Below, one piece after another: positions 10,401 through 17,872 of a stretch of DNA of 64,000 nt. The stretch's first letter is position 1. Each line of letters opens with the position of its first letter. The notes under the pieces were generated by a model that saw only the letters and a program-made list of their open reading frames with translations, made no database searches and was not told the DNA's origin. The translations under genes and the position numbers were made by a program. This DNA comes from Undibacterium sp. YM2 (lineage in GTDB: Bacteria; Pseudomonadota; Gammaproteobacteria; Burkholderiales; Burkholderiaceae_D): contig NZ_AP018441.1 in NCBI RefSeq assembly GCF_009937975.1, positions 1,302,001-1,366,000 of the forward strand. The letters are read 5' to 3'.

Positions 10401-10587
10401 TGAAAAACATGGTCTCAAAGAACGTGACAACATGAAGTATTTCACGGTACACATGGCTGAGTTCTTTGATCATTACCTGCTGGGCAGCCCGCGTCCTGAA
10501 TGGATGGATAAGCCTGTGCCTTATCTGGAACGGGGCAAGCGGGATGTGATGGGGCAGTTCAAGCCTGTGGGGGCGAAGGCTGAGTAA
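7417..10587 (+). CDS. Secreted S9-family prolyl oligopeptidase-like peptidase
   Basis: Serine peptidase of 1056 aa, exported. GTG at 7417 has AAAGG eight bases upstream. An unusually long n-region (about 30 aa) precedes the signal hydrophobic stretch LAATALLVCLAYGAYV, with cleavage near VHA-APV around residue 53. A beta-propeller region covers roughly residues 70-720, and a C-terminal alpha/beta-hydrolase covers 760-1040. The nucleophile is Ser877 in GHSWGAY, the acid lies within NDDDDAVPW (964-967) and the histidine is His998 in GEKHGLKE. The propeller is interrupted by lysine/aspartate-rich low-complexity inserts, including repeated KDTQ units. Family members are usually nearer 700-900 aa, so the inserts explain the extra length. 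It acts on peptides in periplasm or outside. Confidence 0.93.
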   Translation: MFSTPYSSPSSVSSVFSFSSFGHYNQRHLRKLAATALLVCLAYGAYVPAVHAAPVLADGAAAAVIPVNAKKVISHDVYANWRSIQGSVLSRDGNWAAYALVGQESDGEVVVRNLKDGREWRAPRGTTPAFSADGRYLAFAIAPTRVELDKAKKEKKKGDDLPKSGLGIMNLATGKVENLDRVKRFAWPEEGGNFLAVLFDAPKEAKKEAKKDAEPAAKDDEDQQATAASAAAKKKDTGTEFLLIDVANAKRSSFKDVADFTWAKNGELLAFNIITKEAQKDAQKDTQKDTQKDTHKDAAREGVYLISPQDLTPRTVMAGAGSYKHMNFDEAGRQLAFVSNRDDLAKKNAEAEKSGKKNADADKGDKSDKAEKVEKVDKAEKEITAFNLYYWRAGDSEAKAVVTANTAGMPAGWLPSEHGSLSFSKDGQRLFFGTAELAKADPKDAPEPFKVDLWHWKDPELQSMQKVKAEKEKQRSYKAVFHIAEQRFVQLANKNIPNVLINDNPRFAMGASDVPYKMQQSWDALYHDAYAVDLQTGQARLLAQKLRYVPSLSPGGKYVMAFDANSSIWYCWSTADGNKINLTGKIKARFEDAKRDTPEVKDAYGFAGWTEDDASVVLYDQFDLWEVNPQTQSSRNVTAGYGRKHNLELRYVPVDTEKKPPADEPSPVAESKALPTDSWILAATNEGNRSTGYYQQNPKSGEPVKLIHGDKMFAGLIKAKKADTVLFTQQSFTEFPDLWTSNLALQNPQKISNANPQQAQYNWGKQEMIEYTSLDGKKLKALLAKPENFDPAKKYPMMVYIYENMSDNLHRYVAPAPAQNINVTRYLSNGYIVLRPDIVYKTGHPGKSAYNAVVPAVQKVLAQGYVDPKRVGIQGHSWGAYQVNYLITQTNMFRAVEAGASMANMISGYGGIRWGTGMSRAFQYEKQQSRIGGAPWNKTAEYIENSPIFYVDKVQTPYLTIHNDDDDAVPWYQAIEFFTALRQLGKEAYWFNFNGEKHGLKERDNMKYFTVHMAEFFDHYLLGSPRPEWMDKPVPYLERGKRDVMGQFKPVGAKAE
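8251..8309 (+). repeat. 12-bp coding tandem repeat in the S9 peptidase gene
   Basis: Roughly five units of a 12-mer (consensus AAAGACACGCAA with variation) encode a KDxQ/KDTQ run. The two central copies are nearly identical, which suggests expansion by strand slippage that keeps frame. Confidence 0.8.
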
Positions 10588-10671
10588 TTTTTTGGGAGCC
10601 GCTTGCGACTCTTTGTTAGCTGCCAGCACTTCAATCATAAGATAAACGGCAATCATAAATTCGTCGCTCCA

Positions 10672-10993
10672 GCGCAGGCTCACGGCTGTTCGGAATAATT
10701 ATCTTGACTCGTGCTGAGCGTTAAGTACGAACAGCGCCTCGGCGATTCTTCTGCGTCGGAGACTTAATTCTGCAATTGAATAATTTTTGCCAGCGATCAT
10801 GCTTGAAACTCCTTCCCCTTCAAGGGGAAGGTTGGGATGGGGATGGGTTTCTGTAGCAAAATCATTTGCTGCCAATCGACCGAAACCCATCCCCACCCTA
10901 ACCCTCCCCTTGAAAGGGAGGGAATTTACTCGTTATTGTTTGTTAAAGACATTATTCCGGAAAGCAGTGAGCGCAGGCTGGAGCTCAGTGGCG
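10672..10993. repeat. Outer imperfect inverted repeats of a possible non-autonomous mobile element
   Basis: A left segment GCTCCAGCGCAGGCTCACGG... running to GGAATAAT (about 10667-10700) is mirrored imperfectly by ATTATTCCGGAAAGCAGTGAGC... GCTGGAGC (about 10951-10983). With the inner hairpin, the whole has a nested, MITE-like symmetry. No transposase is present. Confidence 0.45.
10811..10922. repeat. C/G-rich intergenic hairpin repeat
   Basis: Left arm 10811-10851 (CCTTCCCCTTCAAGGGGAAG... to GGGATGGGTTTC) and right arm 10882-10922 (GAAACCCATCCCCACCC... to GAAAGGGAGG) are near-perfect reverse complements of about 40 bases around a 30-base loop. Each arm also carries its own small hairpin. Confidence 0.85.
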
Positions 10994-11198
10994 TTCGTCG
11001 CATACGGGAGTCCTTATTAAAGTGACTGCCCTTCATGCACCCAGCTGGTCCATCACTCGCAACGCAAACATGTCTTACGAACTGCTCTGAGCAAATTGCC
11101 AACAATGCCTAAACAAATCAAACACTGGCCCTCATAAAACTTCAAAAATGTCGTAAACGTCCAATACATCCATCACGTAAGCAGGTAGCATCCACTAC

Positions 11199-12050
11199 AT
11201 GCACAAGACTGACATTATTCTCAAAGCGCAAACGCATATCTGGCCAGCCAGTGGCCAGGCGGCTGAGCATGTGCTGATGTATATCGTACGGGATACCCGT
11301 GGCTGTCATCTGGAGGGGCCGGATCAACTTAATCGTTACCCTGCTACGCCATTCTGTTGCATCACCTGGATGCTGGAAGGTGAGGTGAGTCTGCTGCAGC
11401 AGGGAAAAATCAAGCGTGAGCAGCGCTTGCCGCAGATATTTGTGGCTGGTTGTCAGAGCCAGTATGGGGTGTCGATGAACCTCGGTGACAGGCACAGTTT
11501 CATGGCGGTGTTTTACTCTGATGCCTTTCATGCCTTGTTTGAACTGGACCTGACGACAGGGCAGGACAGATTTGTCGACGCGATGGAGGTATTGAATCCG
11601 TCAGGGCTGGCGTTGCTGCAGGCCGTTGCGCTGGCAGATACACATGCTGACCGGCGCTCGCTGATTGAAAGCCATGTTGCACACAACAGCAGCGCCCTGC
11701 TTTCCAGCCCCTGGTCACGTTTGCGCAAGATGGGACAGAATCTGAGTCTACGCCTGAGTTGCAGCCTGCTTGGTGTAGGCGCGCGCCAGTTACAAAGACG
11801 GGTCAGGAAGGAAGCTGGCCTGCCTTTGCTGGGTTTGTCGCGTTTATGGCGTGCCAAGCGCAGTCACAGCCAGGTCTTGAGTGACCTGGCGCAGGGGCAG
11901 ACTCCAAACTGGGCGGAACATGCCAATGCCCTGGGTTATGCCGACCAATCCCACCTGATCCGCGACTGCAAGGAAGTATCAGGGCGCAGCCCACAGCAAT
12001 TGCTCAACGATGTCAGAAAAAATGAAAGCGACTGGATTTACCGTCTATAA
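11199..12050 (+). CDS. AraC-family-like transcriptional regulator
   Basis: 283 aa. The N-terminal two-thirds resemble a cupin-like sensing domain. The C-terminal part (about 185-275) resembles an AraC DNA-binding domain: SCSLLGVGARQLQRRVRKEAGL, a degenerate first helix-turn-helix, then ANALGYADQSHLIRDCKEVSGRSPQQLL, a well-kept second helix-turn-helix. The upstream region is the repeat-rich interval. The acyltransferase-3 gene lies 47 bp downstream and may be its target or co-transcribed. The inducer is unknown. Confidence 0.82.
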   Translation: MHKTDIILKAQTHIWPASGQAAEHVLMYIVRDTRGCHLEGPDQLNRYPATPFCCITWMLEGEVSLLQQGKIKREQRLPQIFVAGCQSQYGVSMNLGDRHSFMAVFYSDAFHALFELDLTTGQDRFVDAMEVLNPSGLALLQAVALADTHADRRSLIESHVAHNSSALLSSPWSRLRKMGQNLSLRLSCSLLGVGARQLQRRVRKEAGLPLLGLSRLWRAKRSHSQVLSDLAQGQTPNWAEHANALGYADQSHLIRDCKEVSGRSPQQLLNDVRKNESDWIYRL

Positions 12051-12097
12051 GCAAGACGCCAGCCAGAGCTGTCCCATGCTAAGCTTGAACTTACCCT

Positions 12098-13300
12098 ATG
12101 AATACTGCTAACACTGATCAACGCCTGCATTCTCTTGATAATCTCCGGGCCATCATGATGTGGCTGGGCATAGTCGTGCATGTATCGGTGAACTATATGA
12201 TCAATCCATCACCTACACCCTGGCGCGATAGCCAGACCAGTGTGCTGGCGGACTTATTGATCGTCTTCATCCATGCTTTTCGCATGCCTGTGTTTTTCAT
12301 CCTGGCTGGATTTTTTGTTGCCATGTTGGTGGCAAAGCGTGGCATGGCAGCCATGCTGCGTCAGCGTGTACGCAAGCTGGTTTGGCCTTTCATGGTGTTC
12401 TGGCCTTTACTGCTGATTTTCATGAGTTTGCTGGTGGCAGTGTATGCGCATCTGAATGCTTTTGGGACTATGGGTGTGGATTTTGAGTTGATTCCGAAAG
12501 TACCTGGCAGACCGCAGGTGTCGCTACTGCATCTGTGGTTCATCTATTACCTGTTCCTGTATTGCCTGGTGTATGCGCTGCTGCTGCGCTGGTCGGTCTT
12601 TATTCCATTGGCGTTACAACATGGTTTTGCCAATACCTGGAAAATACTGTGCACTAACTGGTGGGGTATATTTCTTCTGACATTACCTTTGGCGTTGGCC
12701 GGGAGTTTTTACCGCAATGGCATGGTGACGCCGCTGGGTTCTTTCATGCCGCACCCGGCAGAATTCATCCATAGCGGCATGTTCTTTAGCTGCGGGATTT
12801 TCCTGTATCGCTTTCAGGCAGATTTGCTGCCCCGTTTTGAGCGCAGGTGCTGGTCATATCTTTGCGCTGGTTTGCCGGTCTTTGTCGTGTTCCTGGCGCT
12901 GGTCAAAAGTGGTGGCAATACAGAGTCTGCCAACCCAGGCATGCAGACCATCATGGCGTATTTATACAATAGCGTGAGCTGGCTCTGGAGCTTTGCCCTG
13001 ATAGGCTTGTTCCTCCGGTACTTACTTGGTAAGAGTCGTTTGCTGTCTTATCTGGCAGACAGTTCTTACTGGGTTTATCTGGTGCACATGCTGGGGACGA
13101 TAGGCTTTGGTATCTTGCTATATCACAGCCCTTTTGGCGCTGTTGGAAGAATGATGTGCAATATCGTGCTGACCAGCCTGTTTTGCCTGTTGAGCTACCA
13201 TTTGCTGGTGCGCCGCGGCTTGATAGAGCGCTTCCTGAATGGGGGTGCGAGCAAAAAAGCCGTTGATGCTGGCTCGGTCAATCCAGGGATTTCTTGCTGA
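12098..13300 (+). CDS. Acyltransferase-3 family membrane protein
   Basis: 400 aa with about ten hydrophobic segments. The N-terminus LHSLDNLRAIMMWLGIVVHVSVNY carries the family's conserved His in the first membrane helix. Around residue 55-70, HAFRMPVFFILAGFF is typical of the OpgC/MdoC and OafA-like families that transfer acyl (acetyl, succinyl) groups to glycans at the inner membrane. There is no SGNH domain. The substrate is not evident. It sits between an AraC-like regulator and a dicarboxylate/amino acid symporter, and the link to either is uncertain. Confidence 0.88.
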   Translation: MNTANTDQRLHSLDNLRAIMMWLGIVVHVSVNYMINPSPTPWRDSQTSVLADLLIVFIHAFRMPVFFILAGFFVAMLVAKRGMAAMLRQRVRKLVWPFMVFWPLLLIFMSLLVAVYAHLNAFGTMGVDFELIPKVPGRPQVSLLHLWFIYYLFLYCLVYALLLRWSVFIPLALQHGFANTWKILCTNWWGIFLLTLPLALAGSFYRNGMVTPLGSFMPHPAEFIHSGMFFSCGIFLYRFQADLLPRFERRCWSYLCAGLPVFVVFLALVKSGGNTESANPGMQTIMAYLYNSVSWLWSFALIGLFLRYLLGKSRLLSYLADSSYWVYLVHMLGTIGFGILLYHSPFGAVGRMMCNIVLTSLFCLLSYHLLVRRGLIERFLNGGASKKAVDAGSVNPGISC

Positions 13301-13370
13301 ATTTTGCTAAATCGTAGGCATATTCGTAGACATATTCGCGGGCGTATTTCTCCTTATGCGCTGAGCTCAT
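13278..13370 (-). other. Possible 30-codon reading frame over a tandem repeat
   Basis: An ATG at 13370 opens a minus-strand frame giving MSSAHKEKYAREYVYEYA then YDLAKFSKKSLD and a stop at 13278. There is no Shine-Dalgarno sequence and it overlaps the end of the acyltransferase gene. It may be chance or a remnant. Confidence 0.2.
13313..13348. repeat. Three tandem 12-bp units
   Basis: CGTAGGCATATT, CGTAGACATATT and CGCGGGCGTATT follow one another directly downstream of the acyltransferase gene. Confidence 0.7.
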
Positions 13371-13464
13371 TGCAGGGATGAATTTCTGTATTTGCAAATA
13401 GCACAGTCTTTGGTGCATCATGGCAGGCATTAATCATCATGTCAGAAGCACAGGGAATTTGGAT

Positions 13465-14859
13465 ATGCAAACTTCAAATAACAAGGCGACTGTATCAGCA
13501 TTGCCCGGCGGGCATGGCGCACGCTGGTGGAAGTCTTTCGGACCGCAGATAGTCATAGGTTTATTGGCCGGGGTAGTGGTGGGGCTGATAGCACGCAACA
13601 TGGGTACCCAGGGTAACGAGGCTAACTGGCTGCAGGTTGCGCTTGGTGCAATTGGCAATGCTTATGTAGGCCTCTTGAAACTCATGATCCCGCCGCTGAT
13701 ATTGACGGCAGTGGTTAGCAGTATTGCCAATCTGCGCCGTTTGCAAAATGCAGCGCAACTGGCAACACAGACCTTGATCTGGTTTGCGATTACTGCCTTT
13801 ATCGCGGTAGCTATAGGACTGACAATAGGCTTGCTGGCAAATCCCAGTGCGGGTGCGGTAGTCGATGTCGCCAAGGCCAGTGCACCGTCAAGAACAGGCT
13901 CATGGTGGGCTTTTCTGAATCAACTGTTACCGGGCAATATTCTGGGCATGACCGCCAGCAGCTCAGTCAAGCTGGTGGGTGAAAAGGCGGTGGCCACTAC
14001 CCAACTGGGTTTCAATGTCTTGCAATTGCTGGTGATCTCGATTGCAGTGGGTATCGCTGCACTCAAGGTCGGTGAGCGTGCAGAACCGCTACTGCGTTTT
14101 ACCGATGCAGTCGGCGCAGTGGTGCAAAAAATATTGTGGTGGATCATACGCCTGGCACCAATAGGTACATTGGCCCTGCTGGGTGACGCGGTTGCCAGTT
14201 ATGGCTGGGATGCGCTGGGTTCACTCGCCAGTTTCAGCGCCTCAGTGTACGTGGGTTTGTTGCTGGTCTTGTTCGTGGTGTATCCATTGCTTGTCAAGTT
14301 GCATGGCTTGTCCGTGCGCCAGTATTTCACAGGCGTCTGGCCTGCAGTACAACTGGGATTTGTCTCACGCTCGTCCATGGGTACCATGCCCCTGACAGAG
14401 CGGGTGACCGAGCGTTATCTCGGTGTGCCGCGTGAATATGCTGCCTTTGCCGTGCCGCTGGGAGCAACCACCAAGATGGATGGCTGTGCCTCGATTTATC
14501 CGGCGATCTCGGCTATCTTTATCGCGCAATTCTATGGCCTGCATCTGGATGTCACGCAGTTAGCCTTGATTGCCCTGGTTTCTGTACTGGGCTCTACCGC
14601 GACTGCCGGTACCACCGGTGCCACTGTTATGCTGACACTGACTTTATCTACCGTGGGCCTGCCACTTGACGGTGTCGGCCTGTTGCTGGCTGTGGAACCT
14701 ATCATTGATATGGGCCGCACTGCAGTCAATGTCGCTGGTCAGGCACTGGTGCCAACCATAGTCGCCAAGCGCCTGGGTCTGCTGAACCTGGAACTCTATA
14801 ATGCAGAACGTACTGCAGAAGCGCTGGAAGCTGAGATTGTCGAACGTCAGGCAGCATAA
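13465..14859 (+). CDS. Dicarboxylate/amino acid:cation symporter (DAACS family)
   Basis: Inner-membrane sodium- or proton-coupled transporter of about 464 aa, GltP/DctA/GltPh family. ATG at 13465 has AGGGAA eight bases upstream and is preferred to 13420. Eight or so membrane spans are visible. Family signatures: SRSSMGTMPLTERV (HP1 serine-rich loop), PLGATTKMDGCASIYP (TM7 region, where NMDGT is usual) and EPIIDMGRTAVNVAG (TM8 substrate-binding Asp, Arg-Thr and Asn). The TKMDG variant of NMDG may alter cation coordination. Substrate is probably glutamate/aspartate or a C4-dicarboxylate. Confidence 0.92.
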   Translation: MQTSNNKATVSALPGGHGARWWKSFGPQIVIGLLAGVVVGLIARNMGTQGNEANWLQVALGAIGNAYVGLLKLMIPPLILTAVVSSIANLRRLQNAAQLATQTLIWFAITAFIAVAIGLTIGLLANPSAGAVVDVAKASAPSRTGSWWAFLNQLLPGNILGMTASSSVKLVGEKAVATTQLGFNVLQLLVISIAVGIAALKVGERAEPLLRFTDAVGAVVQKILWWIIRLAPIGTLALLGDAVASYGWDALGSLASFSASVYVGLLLVLFVVYPLLVKLHGLSVRQYFTGVWPAVQLGFVSRSSMGTMPLTERVTERYLGVPREYAAFAVPLGATTKMDGCASIYPAISAIFIAQFYGLHLDVTQLALIALVSVLGSTATAGTTGATVMLTLTLSTVGLPLDGVGLLLAVEPIIDMGRTAVNVAGQALVPTIVAKRLGLLNLELYNAERTAEALEAEIVERQAA

Positions 14860-14895
14860 GTCTGATAAGGCTGGCGGGCTGTTGAGTCTATCGCG

Positions 14896-15345
14896 ATGAA
14901 GCGTATCAGCATCCTGGATGATAGCCCTTATTTAAATACCCCCGATTTGCCTTTGCAATTAGGCCCGTCTGCGGTAGTGGCTGGCGATATCAAAGCTGTT
15001 CTGCCAGCCAGCTTGCTGGAGTTTTATCAGGGTGCACCGGCCTGCCATTTGCTGGCCTGGAACGATACAGATAGCGCAACGATGGGTCTGATTAGATCAG
15101 GCAGCGTCATCGTCTTTGAACGCACCCGCCTGCTTGAATTGACGATTAATATTTTGCGGCGCGCCAAAGGGGCGGGCTGGATATCTTTCGAGGCTGTGCT
15201 CACAGATCAGGACAAACCTCTGGTGTTGCTTGAGTCAGTTACGTTTAATGAAGCTGGTCTGGCATGGCTGGAAGCGAGGACTGCCGTTTTCGAGGCCGTG
15301 TTTGGCGTCAAGTCAATATTGATTGAGCATGGTTATGATTGTTAA
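14896..15345 (+). CDS. Hypothetical protein, 149 aa
   Basis: No family recognised. The protein is soluble, with no signal peptide and no obvious catalytic motif; it begins MKRISILDDSPYLNTPDLP and has a hydrophobic LLELTINILRRAKGAGW helix in the middle. It starts 36 bp after the symporter stop on the same strand, so co-transcription is likely. The frame is open over 150 codons with codon use like its neighbours. Confidence 0.65.
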   Translation: MKRISILDDSPYLNTPDLPLQLGPSAVVAGDIKAVLPASLLEFYQGAPACHLLAWNDTDSATMGLIRSGSVIVFERTRLLELTINILRRAKGAGWISFEAVLTDQDKPLVLLESVTFNEAGLAWLEARTAVFEAVFGVKSILIEHGYDC

Positions 15346-15552
15346 ATTGTTTTAGAAGGTGATGGATTTGATATGTCATAGCCATAAGTTTCAATATGAA
15401 AATGACCAGTCTGAACCAGTCTTGCAACATGGCGACAAGTCCCTCTTGTAAGCCACTGAAAATTGTTAAATACTGGAGCAGGGAAGGCTCCATCACTGAT
15501 AGTCACTAAGCAAGAACGCGAAATGCCTGTCCCGGTTTGAAAGCCCATCATC

Positions 15553-16242
15553 GTGCGCGCATTTCTATTCACTTTTTTCTGTAGTGCCTGTGTCTTTGCA
15601 AGCGCCCATGAACAGCCCGTGCAACGCGAGATATTACGCTTTTCTTCTTCGCTTAGCGAAGCCGGTGAGGCCTTCGCAGACAGCAAAATTTTATTGGAAA
15701 AACTGTGCAGGCAAAGCGGCCTGAGTTGCAGCCTGACTGCTTATCCACCTGGCCGTGCAGTAAAGATGCTGCAAGATAGTGAAACAGCGGGTGAGTTGCC
15801 GCGCTTTGAAGAATTCCAGAATCTGGCACCAGCGGCAAGCCGCGTCCCTACGGCTTTAGGTTATCTGAGTTTCAGTTTGCTGACGCATGACAAAAATATA
15901 GTCGTGAAATCCCTGGCTGACTTGAACAGACACAAAGTGTTTTATGTGCGCGGCAATGCGGCCATTGCCGCGCATAAGGAACTGGATCATCTGATCGCAG
16001 TAGGCTCAGAACATGATTGCGCCTATATGGTGCTAAGAAAAGTGGGAGACGCCTGCATCATGACCAAATCGCTGGCGTTGAAAATGCTGGAAGAAATCCA
16101 GGCCACTGCAGGCAGCTATTACCTGCAAGATTTATTTTTCAAGCCAGTTTATTTATACCTGTCACCCCGTTATCAATATCTGCAAGATATCTTCGATCAA
16201 AAACTCAGGAATATGCGGCCAGAAGAGAAAATCGCACAGTAG
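15553..16242 (+). CDS. Periplasmic solute-binding-like protein
   Basis: 229 aa with an N-terminal signal peptide (RAFLFTFFCSACVFASAHEQ). GTG at 15553 is the start, with no ATG further upstream in frame. The body resembles the bacterial extracellular solute-binding family 3 fold as used by orphan sensors: EILRFSSSLSEAGEAFADSKILLEKLC..., then a PPGRAVKML segment often seen in these Burkholderiales proteins (usually PxxRALxxL). No permease or ATPase is next to it, so it may be a stand-alone binding protein. The ligand is unknown. Confidence 0.7.
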   Translation: MRAFLFTFFCSACVFASAHEQPVQREILRFSSSLSEAGEAFADSKILLEKLCRQSGLSCSLTAYPPGRAVKMLQDSETAGELPRFEEFQNLAPAASRVPTALGYLSFSLLTHDKNIVVKSLADLNRHKVFYVRGNAAIAAHKELDHLIAVGSEHDCAYMVLRKVGDACIMTKSLALKMLEEIQATAGSYYLQDLFFKPVYLYLSPRYQYLQDIFDQKLRNMRPEEKIAQ

Positions 16243-16250
16243 CGAAAATT

Positions 16251-16278
16251 CAATATAAAGGTATTTACCTAAGTATTG
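16251..16278. promoter_or_regulatory. Palindromic ArsR operator
   Basis: CAATA-nnn-AGGTATTTACCT-nnn-TATTG: a perfect 12-bp core palindrome (16259-16270) with a matching outer pair of 5-bp arms on the same centre. It overlaps the predicted -35 element of the arsR-type gene, as expected for autorepression. Confidence 0.75.
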
Positions 16279-16292
16279 GTTTGCGCTATATT
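16264..16292 (+). promoter_or_regulatory. Promoter of the ArsR/SRPBCC operon
   Basis: TTTACC (16264-16269), 17-bp spacer, TATATT (16287-16292). The expected transcription start, about seven bases on, falls at the A of the ATG at 16299, which would make the mRNA leaderless. Confidence 0.6.
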
Positions 16293-16298
16293 ATCCGC

Positions 16299-16640
16299 AT
16301 GTCAAACCAGCAAACTCAACTCGATCATCTGTTTTCTGCCCTCGGTGATGCAACACGGCGTGCAGTGCTGGCACGCCTGTGCCAGGGGCCGGCTGCAGTC
16401 AGCGAGCTGGCGCTGGAATTCGACATGGCCCTGCCTTCATTTACCCAGCATCTGCGGGTACTTGAGCATTCTGGTCTGGTAGTGTCTGAAAAAAATGGCA
16501 GGGTAAGGACATACCGACTTGCACCAGTGGGCCTGAAAGAAGCAGAGCAATGGCTGGCTTCGCAGCGCAGCGATTGGGAAAAGCGCTTTAACCAACTCGA
16601 TGCTTACTTAAATAAGATAAAGGAGAACCGTGATGTCTGA
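16299..16640 (+). CDS. ArsR-family winged-helix repressor
   Basis: 113 aa. The start at 16299 gives [27 protein letters not shown], the standard beginning of this family; a longer frame from 16017 lies inside the preceding gene and is rejected. The recognition helix region is [18 protein letters not shown], followed by the wing [10 protein letters not shown]. No metal-binding CxC motif is present, so it belongs to the non-metal ArsR group paired with SRPBCC proteins. It overlaps the next gene by 8 bp (translational coupling, AGGAGA inside its end). It is likely autoregulated through the palindrome at 16251-16278. Confidence 0.93.
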   Translation: MSNQQTQLDHLFSALGDATRRAVLARLCQGPAAVSELALEFDMALPSFTQHLRVLEHSGLVVSEKNGRVRTYRLAPVGLKEAEQWLASQRSDWEKRFNQLDAYLNKIKENRDV

Positions 16641-17112
16641 AGCAATGACGGAAGAAGGTAAATTTGATCTGGTGCTGGAGCGTATAGTCGATATCCCGCC
16701 ATCTTTGGTATGGGCTGCCTGGACTACGCCTGCCCATTTGCTGGAATGGTTCACGCCTGCTCCGTGGAAAACCGTGGATTGCGAGATAGACCTGAAAGCT
16801 GGCGGTATCTTCCGCACGGTCATGCGTTCGCCTGAAGGTGTCGATCACGACAATGCCGGTTGCTATCTCGAAGTCATCCCTGGCAAGAAACTTGTGTTCA
16901 CCGATGCACTGGGTCCAGGTTTTCGTCCTACAGGCAACTCCTTCATGACTGCCATAATAACTTTCGAGCCGCATGAAACGGGAACCCGGTATAAAGCAGT
17001 CGTCTTGCATAAAAACGCAGAAGACAAGCAAAAACACATGGAAATGGGGTTCCATCAGGGCTGGGGCACTGCCCTCGACCAACTGGTTGCTCATATGAAA
17101 AAACTCAATTGA
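16633..17112 (+). CDS. SRPBCC (AHSA1-like) domain protein
   Basis: 159 aa, single START/AHSA1-fold domain with a hydrophobic ligand pocket. Signature features are [28 protein letters not shown] near the start and [13 protein letters not shown] at the end. ATG at 16633 has AGGAGA at 16621-16626. ArsR-SRPBCC pairs are very common in proteobacteria. The SRPBCC partner probably binds a small hydrophobic molecule, but its real function is usually unknown. The operon is under the ArsR promoter at 16264-16292. Confidence 0.9.
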   Translation: MSEAMTEEGKFDLVLERIVDIPPSLVWAAWTTPAHLLEWFTPAPWKTVDCEIDLKAGGIFRTVMRSPEGVDHDNAGCYLEVIPGKKLVFTDALGPGFRPTGNSFMTAIITFEPHETGTRYKAVVLHKNAEDKQKHMEMGFHQGWGTALDQLVAHMKKLN

Positions 17113-17139
17113 CTGTGCAAATACCAGGCTAAGGATCGT

Positions 17140-17823
17140 ATGCAGGCCCAGCTCGCTTTTTTACATACCTCACCGGTACATGTCGCGGGCTTTGATGCCC
17201 TGGTGCAGGAACTGGCTCCAGGGATTGAAGTACACCATCATGTTGATGAAAGCCTGCTTGCCGCTGCTCAGCAGTTTGGTGCAACAGATGCTGCCGTCAT
17301 TCAAAAAGTGGAGGCAGCGATGCATGCGGCTTCCTTAAATCGTGCAGCAACCAAGGTGAGCATGGTGGTATGCACCTGTTCCAGCATAGGCGGGATTGCC
17401 GAACGCATGAATGGGCGTTCAGGTTTGCGGACGGCCAGGATAGACCGTGCCATGGCAGATCGCGCAGTCGCTTTGGGGCCGCGCATTTTGCTGGTCGCCG
17501 CGCTGGAAAGCACGCTTGATCCAACGACGGAGTTGCTGATGGAGTCGGCCAGGGCTGCAGGTAAAACGATAGAGATCATTACACTCTTGCCTGAGCAAGC
17601 ATGGGCGTATTTCCTGCAAGGTGACAGGCAGGCTTATCTGCAGGCGATCAGTGATGCGGTCAGATCGGCATTGCTGGATAAAACTGCTGGCATTGATGTC
17701 GTGGTACTGGCACAGGCATCAATGGCAGCAGCGGCAGAAGAGTTAAGTGATCTGGGTATAGAAGTCTTGTCCAGCCCCCGGCTTGGTGTGGCACGCGCCA
17801 TCAGTGCATTGACACATGCTTGA
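17140..17823 (+). CDS. Asp/Glu racemase-like family protein
   Basis: 227 aa, cytoplasmic. ATG at 17140 has AAGGA upstream. The protein matches the Asp/Glu/hydantoin racemase superfamily in pattern, with a cysteine pair in VVCTCSSIGG (near residue 80) where the first catalytic cysteine is expected. The second catalytic cysteine normally found in the C-terminal half is not apparent: VVVLAQASMAAAAEEL has Ala-Gln where Ala-Cys is usual. It may therefore not be a true two-base racemase. It lies 27 bp after the SRPBCC gene and could be the third gene of that operon. Confidence 0.75.
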   Translation: MQAQLAFLHTSPVHVAGFDALVQELAPGIEVHHHVDESLLAAAQQFGATDAAVIQKVEAAMHAASLNRAATKVSMVVCTCSSIGGIAERMNGRSGLRTARIDRAMADRAVALGPRILLVAALESTLDPTTELLMESARAAGKTIEIITLLPEQAWAYFLQGDRQAYLQAISDAVRSALLDKTAGIDVVVLAQASMAAAAEELSDLGIEVLSSPRLGVARAISALTHA

Positions 17824-17830
17824 CACATGC
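17809..17830 (+). repeat. 11-bp tandem duplication at a stop codon
   Basis: TTGACACATGC occurs twice back to back. The TGA stop of the racemase-like gene (17821-17823) lies inside the second copy. Confidence 0.85.
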
Positions 17831-17872
17831 AAACCAGGGACTGTGACTGCTAATTTCTGGCAAATTTTCCTG

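Larger units (their letters stand above)
10588..11198. other. 611-bp non-coding interval holding a repeat element
   Basis: No convincing gene. The middle is occupied by a C/G-rich inverted repeat (10811-10922) nested inside an outer imperfect inverted repeat. Apparent frames here translate as HPHPNPPLEGEG-like strings, which I take to be the typical spurious product of this repeat type. The last 200 bases hold the promoter region of the AraC-like gene. Confidence 0.7.

Noticed and set aside
10699..11025. Short frames translating to HPHPNLPLEGEG-like peptides on both strands.
   Set aside because: They lie wholly inside the C/G-rich inverted repeat; the peptide is the usual artefact of this repeat family.
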